Assembly: GCF_014384785.1 (NCBI RefSeq)
Contig: NZ_JACRSU010000004.1
Location: forward strand, 227,917-291,916
DNA: 64,000 nucleotides
Direction of reading: 5' to 3'
Origin: Congzhengia minquanensis
Lineage (GTDB): Bacteria > Bacillota > Clostridia > UBA1381 > UBA9506
The position numbers and the translations under genes were made by a program. Positions 31,252 through 40,870 of the stretch are shown one piece after another. The notes beneath the pieces were generated by a model. That model had not been told where the DNA came from. It did not search any database and saw nothing but the letters and a program-made list of their open reading frames with translations. Within the stretch, counting starts at the first letter, position 1; every line of letters starts with the position of its first letter.

Positions 31252-32616
31252 ATGTCAAAAAAGGCAAACAATCAATCAAAAGGTTTTTATGCCGTGCTGA
31301 CCATAGCCCTTGTATCTTTGGCGGTGGTGGCTTTGGGCGGCGTTTATTACTATAAACAGGCCGACGGCCTGCGGGAAGAGCTGCACAACACCTATATGCG
31401 GTCGTTCCACGACATGGCAGACTATTTAAACGACATTGACGTGGAGCTAAAAAAAACCATGCTGGCAAGGGATGCGGGCCAGATGTCCACCCTGTCCGCC
31501 CAGCTTTATATGCAGGCGGAGGCGGCAAAGGCCTGCCTTGCGCAAATGCCGGTGGAGAACGCTTCCTTTGACAACACATCGAAATTTTTGTCCCATGTGG
31601 GGGACTATTCGTCCTACCTGTCCCGGAAAGTGATTGGGAACGGTGAGGTGACGGAGGAGGAATATCAAAACCTGGCGAGCCTTTCGGCCTATGCCGAGGC
31701 GGTGAACGAAGAATTTTCCAAAATGGAAAGCGCCGTTTACGACAACACCATGCGGGTGGAGTCTTTAAAGATACGGAATCCCTTTGTGGTGCACGCGGAC
31801 GGAGACAGCTTTCAAGACGGCATGACGCTGATTGAGTCGATGCCCCAGGAATATCCCTCTTTAATTTACGACGGCCCGTTTTCCGAGCATTTGCAGACCA
31901 CAGAGCCGGAACTGTTAAAAGGAAAGCAACAAATTTCCAGGTTTACCGCGGAAAGTGTTGTCAAGCTGTTTTTGGGCGAGGAGCGCGCATCAAAGGTGGC
32001 ATATGAAAGCGACGGCAGCGGACAGATAGAAACCTACATGTTTTCCGGCAATTCAGACAATGGCTCTATCAGCGTTGAGGTGACAAAGGAGGGCGGCATG
32101 GTGCTTTGGATGCTGGACTCCAGGGAAGTGAAAGAGGAACGGCTCAGCGTGGAACAGGCCATGTCGGCGGGAGAGCTGTTTTTGTCTCAGCGGGGCTACC
32201 CGAACATGAAAAGCAGCTATTACGACGTGGCGGACAATGTGGCCACTGTGAACTATGCTTATTTTCAAGACGGCACTACCATGTATCCCGATCTGATTAA
32301 GGTGAAGATTGCATTAGACAACGGGGAAATTGTGGGGTTTGAGTCCTTAGGCTACATTATGTGCCACAGGGACCGGGAATTTCCCCAGACCATTATCAGC
32401 GAGCAGGAGGCCCGGGAAAAGGCAGGCACACACCTATCTGTAGACACGGTTTCAAAAGCCTATATTCCCCTTGACAGCAAGCGTGAAGTGTTCTGCTATG
32501 AGCTTAAAGGCACTTTGGGAAAAAATAATTTCTTAATTTATATCAATGCGGAAACCGGCCGGGAGGAAAAAATTCTGATGCTGCTGGAGTCGGACAAAGG
32601 TATTTTAACCATTTAA
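31252..32616 (+). CDS. ypeB: Germination protein YpeB
   Basis: A 454-residue protein with one N-terminal transmembrane helix (about residues 13-32, 'AVLTIALVSLAVVALGGVYY') and a large external part. The N-terminal half is the YpeB helical domain. The C-terminal half carries PepSY-type repeats ('VVKLFLGEERASKVAYESDG', 'SVEQAMSAGELFLSQRGYPN', 'ISEQEAREKAGTHLSVDTVS'). YpeB and SleB protect each other in the spore coat/inner membrane region. Gene order sleB-ypeB is the standard arrangement and strongly suggests an endospore-forming host. AGGAGGATG precedes the ATG. Confidence 0.94.
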   Translation: MSKKANNQSKGFYAVLTIALVSLAVVALGGVYYYKQADGLREELHNTYMRSFHDMADYLNDIDVELKKTMLARDAGQMSTLSAQLYMQAEAAKACLAQMPVENASFDNTSKFLSHVGDYSSYLSRKVIGNGEVTEEEYQNLASLSAYAEAVNEEFSKMESAVYDNTMRVESLKIRNPFVVHADGDSFQDGMTLIESMPQEYPSLIYDGPFSEHLQTTEPELLKGKQQISRFTAESVVKLFLGEERASKVAYESDGSGQIETYMFSGNSDNGSISVEVTKEGGMVLWMLDSREVKEERLSVEQAMSAGELFLSQRGYPNMKSSYYDVADNVATVNYAYFQDGTTMYPDLIKVKIALDNGEIVGFESLGYIMCHRDREFPQTIISEQEAREKAGTHLSVDTVSKAYIPLDSKREVFCYELKGTLGKNNFLIYINAETGREEKILMLLESDKGILTI

Positions 32617-33013
32617 AAAATTTACAAAATTTTCTTGATATAAAAAAGCCTTAGCAGCACAAACTATGATTGTAACGAAGCGGTGATATGATAAAATCGG
32701 ACGTTTAAAGCATTGGCCGTTTTAAACGAGATGATGAAAATACCATATCAGAAAGCGTTCGTTACTGATATAAATCGTGATGCGTTGTGCGAAGGAAATT
32801 GAGCAAACATTCAGACGGTGAAACGTAAATGTTACAAAAACAGCTTTTTTAGTTTGAAATGATTGATTTTGTTTTGATGAATGGAAAAGTGGTTTTGCCG
32901 AATGAGGTACTGTAAGTTCCGTAGAAGAAGTAGTTTTATTTGAAGTGAAACATGTGAGTGTATTGGTTTGAAGAAGCGAAAGAAGTAACACAAAAAAACG
33001 TATCACGGCGAGG
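32617..33013. other. Gene-free stretch of about 400 bases
   Basis: After ypeB there is A/T-rich sequence with no supported gene on either strand. A minus-strand open frame at 32722-33030 has no ribosome site and an unprotein-like composition, so it is not called. No known riboswitch or RNA fold was recognised. Confidence 0.5.
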
Positions 33014-33066
33014 GAGCTGCCCATGTGCAAACTGTTGACTGTTTGCGTAGGGCAGCTCTTGTGTTT
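33014..33066 (+). terminator. Long stem-loop terminator
   Basis: GAGCTGCCC (33014-33022) pairs with GGGCAGCTC (33050-33058), and an inner TGCAAAC/GTTTGCG stem extends it. TTGTGTTTTTG follows. What transcript it ends is unclear, since ypeB stops about 400 bases upstream. Confidence 0.7.
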
Positions 33067-33092
33067 TTGTGCAATTATGTGCCTGCCTGGAC

Positions 33093-33122
33093 TTGATTTA
33101 AGCGGTATAGTTGTGTTATACT
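33093..33122 (+). promoter_or_regulatory. Promoter of the PHP-domain gene
   Basis: TTGATT at 33093-33098, 18 bases, TATACT at 33117-33122, followed by AAAGGAG at about 33136 and the TTG start at 33153. Confidence 0.6.
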
Positions 33123-33152
33123 GATTATAATGTTAAAAAGGAGTGAACTGTT

Positions 33153-33983
33153 TTGGAAATTTATGACTGTCATCTGCATACCACCTATTCTAAGGACGGG
33201 AAATCCACCCTGGATGAAATGTGCGGCCGGGCGCTTGCCCTTGGAATGCACGCAATTACAGTGACAGACCATAACGAGCCGGACACGCCCGGCTTTCCCG
33301 CTTATGAACATATACGGCAATCTGTGGCGGCGGCAAAACGAAAGAACGAAGAACTTGGCGGAAGGCTTCAGGTTTATGCAGGCGTGGAGCTGGCAGACCA
33401 GTTTATCGGCGGGCAGGATCCGGCGCCCTATTATGAAATGGATTTGGATTGTATTTTGGGTTCTATTCACTCCACAAAAATGTATTCTGCCTTTTTCCCC
33501 GACCATACATTTGGTTCCGATTTGCTGCAGTCGGCACAAAAGGCCGACATGGACTTTTTAAAAAAATTTGTTGAAGCTTATTATTCAGAACTTAGAAAAA
33601 CAGCGGAGAAAGCAGACGTTGATGTGATCGCACATTTAACGTTTCCTCTGCGCTACATTAACGGCCGGGCAAACCGCGGGCTTGACATTGCAGAATTTTA
33701 TCCGCTGATTGACCAGGTGCTTGCGGCTGTTGTAAAAACCGGAAAAGCCTTAGAGGTGAACACCTCCGGCATGGCCACGGATTGGAAGCACTTTATGCCG
33801 GATGAAGATATTTTAAAACGGTATTATGCTTTGGGCGGCAGATTTGTCACCACCGGCAGCGACGCCCACAGGGCGGAAAATTTAGGCGTGGGAATTCCCG
33901 AGGCCATTCACATGCTTCAAAAAATCGGGTTTACCCACGGCTCTTACTTTGTGAAACGAAAACGTTTTGAATATCAATTTTGA
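33153..33983 (+). CDS. PHP-domain phosphatase, histidinol-phosphatase (HisK/HisJ) family
   Basis: A 276-residue metal-dependent phosphoesterase with a TTG start (33153) 10 bases after AGGAG. The PHP metal ligands are all present in order: '[11 protein letters not shown]', 'VTDHNEPD', 'GVELAD', 'GSIHSTK', 'VIAHLTFP' and '[12 protein letters not shown]'. Dephosphorylation of L-histidinol phosphate in histidine synthesis is the family's best-known reaction. No other his genes are nearby, so a different phosphate ester is possible. The next gene starts 16 bases after the stop on the same strand. Confidence 0.85.
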   Translation: MEIYDCHLHTTYSKDGKSTLDEMCGRALALGMHAITVTDHNEPDTPGFPAYEHIRQSVAAAKRKNEELGGRLQVYAGVELADQFIGGQDPAPYYEMDLDCILGSIHSTKMYSAFFPDHTFGSDLLQSAQKADMDFLKKFVEAYYSELRKTAEKADVDVIAHLTFPLRYINGRANRGLDIAEFYPLIDQVLAAVVKTGKALEVNTSGMATDWKHFMPDEDILKRYYALGGRFVTTGSDAHRAENLGVGIPEAIHMLQKIGFTHGSYFVKRKRFEYQF

Positions 33984-33999
33984 AACGGAGGGAAAAACA

Positions 34000-35121
34000 A
34001 TGGCTCTTTCTTATACGTTCAGCGTGTCCTTTAAAACAGGCTGTTACCGCCACATAAAAATTTCAGCGGAGGCAGCTTTGGCGGTGTTTCACGAGGCCAT
34101 AGTTGAGGCTTTTGGCCTGGCCGACGGCCACATGCATGTGTTTTTTATGAATAACTGTGCCTGGGACAATACCTGCGGCTACTACTGCACCGGCTTTTTA
34201 GAAAGCAAAAATCCCGCCACAGACGAGGTGCGGTTGTGCGATTTTAAGCTGGAGAAAGGCGCCCAGTTCGTTTATATTTACGATTTTGGGAACGAGCAGC
34301 GGTTTTCTGTGAAGCTCCTTAAAAGTTCAGAGGAGGAAACAAAGAAACCGATTTTAGTGCGCAGCAAGGGTGAGTTCTTTTTCAGCGACCTTTTGGTGAA
34401 GGGCGAGGACGACGAGCCGGAAAAAAAGCTGCCCATTCACGGAAACGACAGGGCAGCGCTGGTGCACCTGTATGCAAGCGCCGCGGTGAACCTTTATGGG
34501 TTTGTTTCCCTCTCTACTTTTTGCAAAATTTTTAACAGCCAGAATGAAGAACAGTTAGACGTAAAAGAGGCCGGGGAGCTGCTTTCGGCAGGTTCCGGCG
34601 GGGAGTATGTGCTCTATGGCGAGCACCTTGTGTTTCCGGCGGGGAACGAGGTGCCTGCGCTGTTAGAAATTTTAGGGCACGAAACAGAGGGCAAGCCCCG
34701 GTTTGTGCCTGCCAGCCGGGAGTCGTTTTTAAAATATCTGGATGTTTATTATATGGACGAGCCCGAAATCCCGGAGAAAATTAAGGCATTTTTCAGGCCG
34801 CTTTTAAAAAGCGAATCGCAGGTTTTCACCATTTGCAGCGAGTTTTTGCAAATGCTGCGGCTGGATTATCCCATACAGGCGTTTTTAGGGCTTTTGCCCC
34901 AATACGGCATTTCGCCGGAAGCCGTGGGCCAGAATTTTACCAATTTGGTGATTGAGGCCAAAAACAGCAGCAGAATTTGGAAGAACAAGGGCTTTACGCC
35001 GCCGGAAATGGCGCGGCTTATGGGAACTGCCAAAAGAATTTTGAAAAAAGTGGGCCGAAACGACCCGTGCCCCTGCGGAAGCGGAAAAAAGTATAAAAAA
35101 TGCTGCGGAAGAAATGAATGA
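34000..35121 (+). CDS. pRiA4b ORF-3-like (IS1096 TnpR-like) protein with SEC-C zinc motif
   Basis: A 373-residue protein, with ATG 34000 chosen for its CGGAGGG site. The N-terminal ~110 residues match the plasmid pRiA4b ORF-3-like domain ('[20 protein letters not shown]', '[20 protein letters not shown]', '[18 protein letters not shown]'). A middle region of about 200 residues is unassigned. The C-terminus is a textbook SEC-C zinc finger ('[18 protein letters not shown]'), as in SecA. Both parts are common in mobile-element passengers and stress proteins of unknown role; ribosome or translation-factor contact has been suggested for SEC-C. It overlaps the start region of lepA, hinting at coupling. 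Confidence 0.8.
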   Translation: MALSYTFSVSFKTGCYRHIKISAEAALAVFHEAIVEAFGLADGHMHVFFMNNCAWDNTCGYYCTGFLESKNPATDEVRLCDFKLEKGAQFVYIYDFGNEQRFSVKLLKSSEEETKKPILVRSKGEFFFSDLLVKGEDDEPEKKLPIHGNDRAALVHLYASAAVNLYGFVSLSTFCKIFNSQNEEQLDVKEAGELLSAGSGGEYVLYGEHLVFPAGNEVPALLEILGHETEGKPRFVPASRESFLKYLDVYYMDEPEIPEKIKAFFRPLLKSESQVFTICSEFLQMLRLDYPIQAFLGLLPQYGISPEAVGQNFTNLVIEAKNSSRIWKNKGFTPPEMARLMGTAKRILKKVGRNDPCPCGSGKKYKKCCGRNE

Positions 35122-35140
35122 AATTGGAATGGAGCAAATG

Positions 35141-36946
35141 ATGGACAGACAGAAAAATATCAGAAATTTTTCAATTATTGCACATATCGACCACGGTAAA
35201 TCCACCCTGGCGGACAGGCTGCTGGAAAAAACCGGCACCATGACCGAACGGGAAATGGAAAACCAGATTTTAGATAACATGGACTTAGAGCGCGAGCGGG
35301 GCATTACCATTAAGGCCCGGGCGGTGCGGCTGTTATACAAAGCGTCTGACGGAGAGGATTATGTTTTAAACCTCATCGACACCCCGGGGCACGTGGATTT
35401 TAACTATGAGGTTTCCCGCAGCTTAGCCGCCTGCGAGGGGGCGGTTTTGGTGGTGGACGCGTCCCAGGGCATTGAGGCGCAGACCTTAGCAAACACCTAT
35501 TTAGCCATTGACCACGACTTGGAAATTATGCCCGTTATCAACAAAATTGACCTGCCGGCGGCGCAGCCGGAGCTGGTGGTTGAGGAAATTGAGAACGTAA
35601 TTGGCATTCCCGCAGAGGACGCGCCTAAAATTTCCGCCAAAAACGGAATTGGCATTGAAAGCGTGCTGGAGCAGATTGTGAAAGTTATTCCCGCGCCCCA
35701 CGGCGACCCGAACGCCCCCTTAAAAGCTTTGATTTTTGACAGCGTTTACGACGCATATAAAGGCGTTATTATCTATTTTCGCGTGTTCGACGGCGAGGTG
35801 AAGGCCGGCGACAGAATTCGGCTCATGTCCACCGGGGCGGAGTTTGACGTGGTGGAGGCCGGCTTTTTAAATCCTTCGGGCTTTTTAAACAGCGGCAAGG
35901 TTTCCGCCGGCGAGGTGGGATATTTAACGGCTTCGATAAAAAGCGTGTCCGACACGCGGGTGGGCGACACGGTGACAATTGCGGCAAGACCTGCAAAAGA
36001 GCCTCTGGCGGGCTACAAGCAGGTGAATCCCATGGTTTACTGCGGAATTTATCCGGCGGACGGCGCAAAATATGACGACTTAAAAGAAGCCCTGTCTAAG
36101 CTTCAGCTAAACGACGCGTCGCTGGCCTTTGAGCCGGAAACCTCCGCCGCGCTGGGCTTTGGTTTTCGGTGCGGATTTTTAGGGCTTTTACACATGGAAA
36201 TTATTCAGGAGCGTTTAGAGCGGGAATATAATTTAGACCTGGTGACCACCGCGCCCAGCGTTATTTATAAGGTGCAAAAAACCAACGGCGAAATGGTGGA
36301 CATTTCAAATCCCTCCAACCTGCCGGACGGAAGCGAAATTGAATATATGGAAGAGCCTATGGTGAACGCAGACATCATGTGCCCCACGGAATTTATCGGG
36401 AACATTATGGAGCTGTGCCAGGAGCGGCGGGGTATTTATAAAAACACAACGTATATCGATTCCACCCGAGCCCAGCTTCACTATGAGCTGCCTTTAAACG
36501 AAATTATTTACGACTTTTTCGATACCTTAAAATCCCGCACAAAGGGATATGCCTCGTTTGACTACGAGCTTTCCGGCTATCAGCAGTCGGATTTGGTAAA
36601 GCTGGACATTTTGCTCAACGGCGAAATGGTAGACGCGCTGTCGTTCATTGTCCACTCCACAAAGGCCTACGGACGGGGACGGAAAATTGCGGAAAAACTG
36701 AAGGCAAGCATTCCGCGCCAGCTGTTTGAAATTCCCATTCAGGCGGCCATCGGCACGAAAATTATTGCCCGAGAAACCGTGAAAGCCTTGCGCAAGGACG
36801 TTTTGGCCAAGTGCTACGGCGGCGATATTACCAGAAAGAAAAAGCTTTTGGAAAAACAGAAAGAGGGCAAAAAGCGCATGCGCCAGGTGGGTTCGGTGGA
36901 AGTGCCCCAGGAGGCGTTTATGTCTGTGCTGAAACTGGACGAATAA
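35141..36946 (+). CDS. lepA: Elongation factor 4 (LepA) GTPase
   Basis: A 601-residue translational GTPase that back-translocates or remodels stalled ribosomes. ATG 35141 is preferred (GGAG at 35131-35134); other in-frame ATGs at 35114, 35129 and 35138 have poorer spacing. G1 '[17 protein letters not shown]', G2 '[13 protein letters not shown]', G3 '[10 protein letters not shown]', G4 'NKIDLPAA' and G5 'SAKNGIG' are present, then EF-Tu-like domain II. The LepA-specific C-terminal domain ends '[20 protein letters not shown]', then '[11 protein letters not shown]'. It is followed by hemW, the usual neighbour of lepA in Firmicutes. Confidence 0.97.
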   Translation: MDRQKNIRNFSIIAHIDHGKSTLADRLLEKTGTMTEREMENQILDNMDLERERGITIKARAVRLLYKASDGEDYVLNLIDTPGHVDFNYEVSRSLAACEGAVLVVDASQGIEAQTLANTYLAIDHDLEIMPVINKIDLPAAQPELVVEEIENVIGIPAEDAPKISAKNGIGIESVLEQIVKVIPAPHGDPNAPLKALIFDSVYDAYKGVIIYFRVFDGEVKAGDRIRLMSTGAEFDVVEAGFLNPSGFLNSGKVSAGEVGYLTASIKSVSDTRVGDTVTIAARPAKEPLAGYKQVNPMVYCGIYPADGAKYDDLKEALSKLQLNDASLAFEPETSAALGFGFRCGFLGLLHMEIIQERLEREYNLDLVTTAPSVIYKVQKTNGEMVDISNPSNLPDGSEIEYMEEPMVNADIMCPTEFIGNIMELCQERRGIYKNTTYIDSTRAQLHYELPLNEIIYDFFDTLKSRTKGYASFDYELSGYQQSDLVKLDILLNGEMVDALSFIVHSTKAYGRGRKIAEKLKASIPRQLFEIPIQAAIGTKIIARETVKALRKDVLAKCYGGDITRKKKLLEKQKEGKKRMRQVGSVEVPQEAFMSVLKLDE

Positions 36947-36961
36947 GAGGTGTTTTCTGCC

Positions 36962-38065
36962 ATGCGCGGATTATATGTTCACATTCCCTTTTGCCTGAAA
37001 AAGTGCGGCTACTGCGACTTTGTTTCCTATAGCGGCGCCTTTGGCTTAGAGGACGATTATGTAAACGCCCTGCTTTCAGAATTTGCTAGCTTTCGCGGCG
37101 AAAAAGTTGACACGGTGTATTTCGGCGGCGGAACGCCCACGTCCCTGAAAACGGAAAACTTAACCAGGCTGTTAGACGGGGTTTTTTCCTCGTTTCATGT
37201 GGCGCAGGACGCGGAGGTCACCATTGAGTGCAACCCGAAAACCGCGGATTTTTCAAAATTCCGCGCGCTGCTTTCCCACGGCGCGAACCGGCTCAGCATT
37301 GGGGTGCAGACCTTTGACGAACAGTGCTTAAAGGCCATTGGCCGCGTACATGCGGCAGACGATGCGAAACGGTGCATTCAAGATGCGGCGCGGGCAGGTT
37401 TTTTAAACCTGAGCGCCGACCTGATGTTCGGCCTGCCGGGGCAAAGCGTTGCGTCGGCAGTGGAGAGCATTGAAATTGCCGCGGCCATGCCCGTTCGCCA
37501 CATTTCCTGCTATGGGCTGATTTTGGAAGAGCACACCCCCCTATGGGAGCAGGTGCAGGCAGGAACGGTTTCGTTGCCGGAGGAGGACACGGAGTTTTTA
37601 ATGTATTGTGAAATGAAAAACGCGCTCAATTCGCGGGGGTTTCACCAGTATGAAATTTCTAACTTTGCAAAAGACGGGTTTTCTTCCCGGCACAACTTAA
37701 AATATTGGAACTGCGAAGAATATATCGGCTGCGGAGCGGCGGCCCACTCCTATTTTGAGGGGGCGCGGTTCTGCCACGGGTCGAATCTTTTGGATTACAT
37801 TCAAAATCCCGCCGCCCGTGAAGATGTGACGGTTCTGGACAAAGAGGAGCAGATGAGCGAATTTTTGATTTTAGGCCTGCGCAAAACGGCAGGCGTGTCG
37901 GAAACAGAATTTTTTGCGCGGTTCGGGGTTTCCATGAATGAGCGCTACAATAACGTAATTGAAAAATTCACAAAGGCCGGGCTTTTGGTGCGTGACGGCG
38001 GCGTCCTGCGGTTTTCCGAACAGGGCGTTTATGTTTCAAACACGGTTTTGTGTGAATTTGTGTGA
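36962..38065 (+). CDS. hemW: Radical SAM protein HemW (coproporphyrinogen-oxidase-like heme chaperone)
   Basis: A 367-residue radical SAM enzyme. ATG 36962 follows AGAGGTG; an upstream in-frame start at 36950 would sit on the ribosome site. The [4Fe-4S]/SAM motif is 'CLKKCGYCDF' (CxxxCxxC). 'YFGGGTPTSL', 'NRLSIGVQTFDEQCLKAIGR' and 'DLMFGLPGQ' are family hallmarks. HemW differs from HemN by lacking the fourth Cys spacing needed for oxidase activity and acts in heme delivery. It follows lepA by 15 bases and precedes the flavoprotein gene by 6. Confidence 0.94.
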   Translation: MRGLYVHIPFCLKKCGYCDFVSYSGAFGLEDDYVNALLSEFASFRGEKVDTVYFGGGTPTSLKTENLTRLLDGVFSSFHVAQDAEVTIECNPKTADFSKFRALLSHGANRLSIGVQTFDEQCLKAIGRVHAADDAKRCIQDAARAGFLNLSADLMFGLPGQSVASAVESIEIAAAMPVRHISCYGLILEEHTPLWEQVQAGTVSLPEEDTEFLMYCEMKNALNSRGFHQYEISNFAKDGFSSRHNLKYWNCEEYIGCGAAAHSYFEGARFCHGSNLLDYIQNPAAREDVTVLDKEEQMSEFLILGLRKTAGVSETEFFARFGVSMNERYNNVIEKFTKAGLLVRDGGVLRFSEQGVYVSNTVLCEFV

Positions 38066-38071
38066 GGTGCT

Positions 38072-39652
38072 ATGTTTGTTAAAATAAGCAATTTAAAAAT
38101 GCCCATAGACGCCCCCCTGCCTGAGGTTTTAGAGGCGGCGGAGGGGCTTTTGCATATTCAGAGAAGCGAGCTGCGATCGATGAAGCTTTTGCGCAGGTCT
38201 GTTGACGCACGCCACGGCAGCGTGCAGTTTGTTTATACCATTTTAGCGGAAACAACAGCCGAGATTTTGTGCGATGGAAAAAAGCTCATTTCAATAACGC
38301 CAACAGCAATGGAGGAGCCGGAGTGCGGCAAAAAGGCGCTTGCACACCGCCCGGTGATTGTGGGGTTTGGCCCCTGCGGCATGTTCTGCGCCCTGTGGCT
38401 GGCAAGGCGGGGCTACCGCCCGCTGGTGTTAGAGCGCGGCGCAGATGTAGACGCGCGCACCGCAGCGGTTAACGCGTTTTGGAAAACCGGAACATTAAAC
38501 GAAACTACTAACGTGCAGTTTGGCGAGGGCGGCGCGGGGACGTTTTCCGACGGCAAGCTCACCACTCGCATTGGGGACGCTTCTTTAGAAGCTATTTTAC
38601 AAGAGTTTGTGCGCCACGGCGCGCCGGAAGATATTTTATATAACGCCATGCCCCACATAGGAACAGACGTGCTGAAAAGTGCTGTAAAAAACATTCGGGA
38701 AGAAATTCTCTCTTTAGGCGGGGAAATTCAATTTCAAGCCGCTGTTAGCGACATTGTCTTGAAAAACGGGGAAATAACGTCCGTCCGCTTGGCTGGCAGC
38801 GGCGAAATTCCCTGCGGGCCGCTGGTAGCGGCCATTGGCCACAGCGCGAGAGACACTTATGAAATGTTGTTTTCCCACGGAATTGCAATGGTGCAAAAGC
38901 CCTTTTCCGTGGGATTTCGGGCGGAGCATCTGCGCGAGGACATTGACCGCGCCATGTATGGCAAGTTTGCCGGGCACCCATTGCTTGGCGCTGCACCCTA
39001 TAAGCTTTCTTACCGAGAGGGAGACCGGGGCTGTTACAGCTTTTGCATGTGCCCCGGCGGAAGTGTGGTGAACGCCTCCTCCGAACAGGGGCGGCTGGTG
39101 ACCAACGGTATGAGTGAGCGTGCGAGAGATAGAAAAAATTCCAATAGCGCCATTTGCGTGTCTGTTACCGGAGCGGATTTTGGTACAGACCACCCGCTTT
39201 CGGGGATTGCCTTTCAGCGCAAATTGGAAGAAGCGGCGTTTGTCGCAGGGGGAAAGAACTTCTGCGCCCCGGTGCAGCTTTTGGGCGATTATTTAAGCGG
39301 GCGCTGTTCTGCCCGGTTTAAACATGTTCGTCCCAGCTTTTTGCCCGGAACCCGGTTTTTTGATTTAAACCTGCTGCTTCCGAAGCAAATAAACGATTTT
39401 ATGAAGGCCGGTATGCTGCGCTTTGAACGCAAAATCCGGGGCTTTACCAGCCCCGGCGCGGTGCTGACCGGAATAGAGACGCGAACCTCCTCCCCGGTGC
39501 GTATTTTGCGAAACGAAAATTTAGAAAGCGTGTCGGTCCGAGGGCTTTTCCCTGCGGGGGAAGGGGCGGGCTATGCCGGCGGTATTATGAGCGCCGCGGC
39601 AGATGGCGTTCGCATTGCCCATCAAATTATGAAAACCTATCAGCCGTTTTAA
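38072..39652 (+). CDS. COG2509-type FAD-dependent dehydrogenase
   Basis: A 526-residue flavoprotein. An N-terminal ~90-residue alpha/beta domain precedes the dinucleotide fold 'PVIVGFGPCGMFCALWLARR' (GxGxxG). It continues with 'EGGAGTFSDGKLTTRI', 'VAAIGHSARDTYEMLFSHG', 'GGSVVNASSEQGRLVTNGMS' and a C-terminal 'LFPAGEGAGYAGGIMSAAAD' that closes the FAD site. This uncharacterised family is widespread in Firmicutes, and its physiological reaction is unknown. It starts 6 bases after hemW. The shared terminator at 39659-39693 ends it. Confidence 0.9.
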   Translation: MFVKISNLKMPIDAPLPEVLEAAEGLLHIQRSELRSMKLLRRSVDARHGSVQFVYTILAETTAEILCDGKKLISITPTAMEEPECGKKALAHRPVIVGFGPCGMFCALWLARRGYRPLVLERGADVDARTAAVNAFWKTGTLNETTNVQFGEGGAGTFSDGKLTTRIGDASLEAILQEFVRHGAPEDILYNAMPHIGTDVLKSAVKNIREEILSLGGEIQFQAAVSDIVLKNGEITSVRLAGSGEIPCGPLVAAIGHSARDTYEMLFSHGIAMVQKPFSVGFRAEHLREDIDRAMYGKFAGHPLLGAAPYKLSYREGDRGCYSFCMCPGGSVVNASSEQGRLVTNGMSERARDRKNSNSAICVSVTGADFGTDHPLSGIAFQRKLEEAAFVAGGKNFCAPVQLLGDYLSGRCSARFKHVRPSFLPGTRFFDLNLLLPKQINDFMKAGMLRFERKIRGFTSPGAVLTGIETRTSSPVRILRNENLESVSVRGLFPAGEGAGYAGGIMSAAADGVRIAHQIMKTYQPF

Positions 39653-39658
39653 AAAAAA

Positions 39659-39693
39659 CAGGCGGAAACGTTTCGTTTCCGCCTGTTTTTTGA
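39659..39693. terminator. Bidirectional terminator
   Basis: A perfect 12-bp stem (CAGGCGGAAACG at 39659-39670 with CGTTTCCGCCTG at 39674-39685), with A and T runs on the two sides. It separates the convergent flavoprotein and rubrerythrin genes. Confidence 0.93.
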
Positions 39694-39694
39694 T

Positions 39695-40228
39695 TTAGGG
39701 AAGCTGGTGAAACACTTCAAAATAGGCCTTGGGGTGGGCACAAACCGGGCAAATTTCCGGCGCGGCCGGGCCTTTGTGAATATATCCGCAGTTCCTGCAA
39801 ATCCAAATTGCGTTGCCGTCTTTGGTGAACACTTTGTTTTGCTCCACGTTTTCTAATGTGCGTTTGAAACGTTCCTCGTGCTCCTTTTCAATTTCGCCTA
39901 CATGCTCAAACAGCCAGGCGATGTGGTCGAACCCCTCCTCCTTTGCAACCTGGGCAAACTCGGGGTACATCTGCGTCCATTCGCTGTTTTCCCCGGCGGC
40001 CGCAACGGCCAGGTTTTGTTTTACGTCTTGAATGCCGGACAGCTCTTTCAGCCAAATTTTCGCGTGGGCATATTCATTGTCCGCTGTGGTCTGAAAAATG
40101 CCTGCAATTTGTTCATATCCCTCTTTTTTTGCCGCGCCTGCAAACATGGCATATTTATTTCTTGCCTGAGATTCGCCGGCAAACGCAGTAATTAAATTTT
40201 GTTCTGTTTTTGAGCCTTTCAGTTCCAT
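39695..40228 (-). CDS. rbr: Rubrerythrin
   Basis: A 177-residue non-heme diiron peroxidase that reduces hydrogen peroxide in anaerobes. ATG 40228 is the family start; the frame continues upstream without a ribosome site. The N-terminal ferritin-like domain has the iron-binding helices 'AFAGESQARNKYAMFA', 'ADNEYAHAKIWLKE' and 'VGEIEKEHEERFKRTLE'. The C-terminal rubredoxin domain has two CxxC knuckles, 'CRNCGYIHKG' and 'CPVCAHPKAYFE'. Electrons usually come from rubredoxin or an NADH oxidoreductase, neither of which is encoded next to it. Confidence 0.96.
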   Translation of the reverse strand: MELKGSKTEQNLITAFAGESQARNKYAMFAGAAKKEGYEQIAGIFQTTADNEYAHAKIWLKELSGIQDVKQNLAVAAAGENSEWTQMYPEFAQVAKEEGFDHIAWLFEHVGEIEKEHEERFKRTLENVEQNKVFTKDGNAIWICRNCGYIHKGPAAPEICPVCAHPKAYFEVFHQLP

Positions 40229-40382
40229 ATTTATTCTGCCTTTCCGCCCGCTGATGTAAAATGGCATCGCTTCTTTAGCGGGCTTTTTTAAGAAGCGCTT
40301 TTTCTTCCCCTGCCGCGGGGCTTTCATCTACCATTATTGCCCAAAAAAATTTTTTTATACGGAAAACCTGTATAGAAAATTT

Positions 40383-40748
40383 TTAAAAAATCAATTTGTT
40401 TAGGCAGGCAAAAAAATCTGATTCCAAGACGGGCAGTTCCAAAAATGCGTCGGCACAGCCTTCCGCTATGCCCTGCACAAAATCCATCCAAACATGACGG
40501 CTGAGAACAACAAATTTTGTTTGCTTACTATGACGGTGCATTTGTCTTAATACAGACATTTTTTCTGCTATGGGCAGGGAAAAGCCGATGAAAACAAAGT
40601 CTGGCAGAAACAGGTGATATGCCGCAAGGCCCTCTAAAGGAGTGCAGGCATATTTTACTGCAAAACTGCATGCATTTGCACGATTTAAAAAAAGTTTTAC
40701 GTTATCAAATAGCGTAATGTCTTCGTTAATGATTAATAACTTTTTCAC
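40383..40748 (-). CDS. Stand-alone receiver-like protein lacking the phospho-acceptor
   Basis: A 121-residue CheY-like fold. 'KLLIINEDITLFDNVKLFLN' gives the first strand with an acidic pair. 'LPDFVFIGFSLPIAEKMSVL' is where the phosphorylated Asp and following 'MP' should be; the Asp is replaced (I-G-F). 'TKFVVLSRH' keeps the Thr/Ser-type switch, but the conserved Lys in the last loop ('AFLELPV') is absent. It is therefore probably a pseudo-receiver that binds a partner without phosphorylation. It shares a divergent promoter region with the XRE gene at 40871. Confidence 0.75.
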   Translation of the reverse strand: MKKLLIINEDITLFDNVKLFLNRANACSFAVKYACTPLEGLAAYHLFLPDFVFIGFSLPIAEKMSVLRQMHRHSKQTKFVVLSRHVWMDFVQGIAEGCADAFLELPVLESDFFACLNKLIF

Positions 40749-40801
40749 AGATATCCCCTCAAAATATAAAATAAATTTACGTTTTGCTGATTATTAACAC
40801 A

Positions 40802-40830
40802 ATTATACAAAAGATATATGTTAAAGTCAA
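40802..40830 (-). promoter_or_regulatory. Promoter of the pseudo-receiver gene
   Basis: On the minus strand: TTGACT (40830-40825), 17 bases, TATAAT (40807-40802). The left arm of the 13-bp inverted repeat lies across the spacer and -35. Confidence 0.7.
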
Positions 40831-40855
40831 GAAAAATTCTGAACTTTAACATATA
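40815..40855. promoter_or_regulatory. Perfect 13-bp inverted repeat, likely operator
   Basis: TATATGTTAAAGT (40815-40827) and ACTTTAACATATA (40843-40855) are separated by 15 bases. The repeat lies between the divergent pseudo-receiver and XRE genes, over the minus promoter and just before the XRE start. A dimeric XRE protein binding both half-sites is the simplest explanation. Confidence 0.6.
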
Positions 40856-40870
40856 GTGAGTGTGATTTGT

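Noticed and set aside
32722..33030. 102-codon minus-strand frame after ypeB
   Set aside because: No ribosome site and no protein-like motif; it overlaps the terminator stem.
38714..39193. 159-codon antisense frame in the COG2509 gene
   Set aside because: Shadow of a gene with a clear FAD-binding fold.
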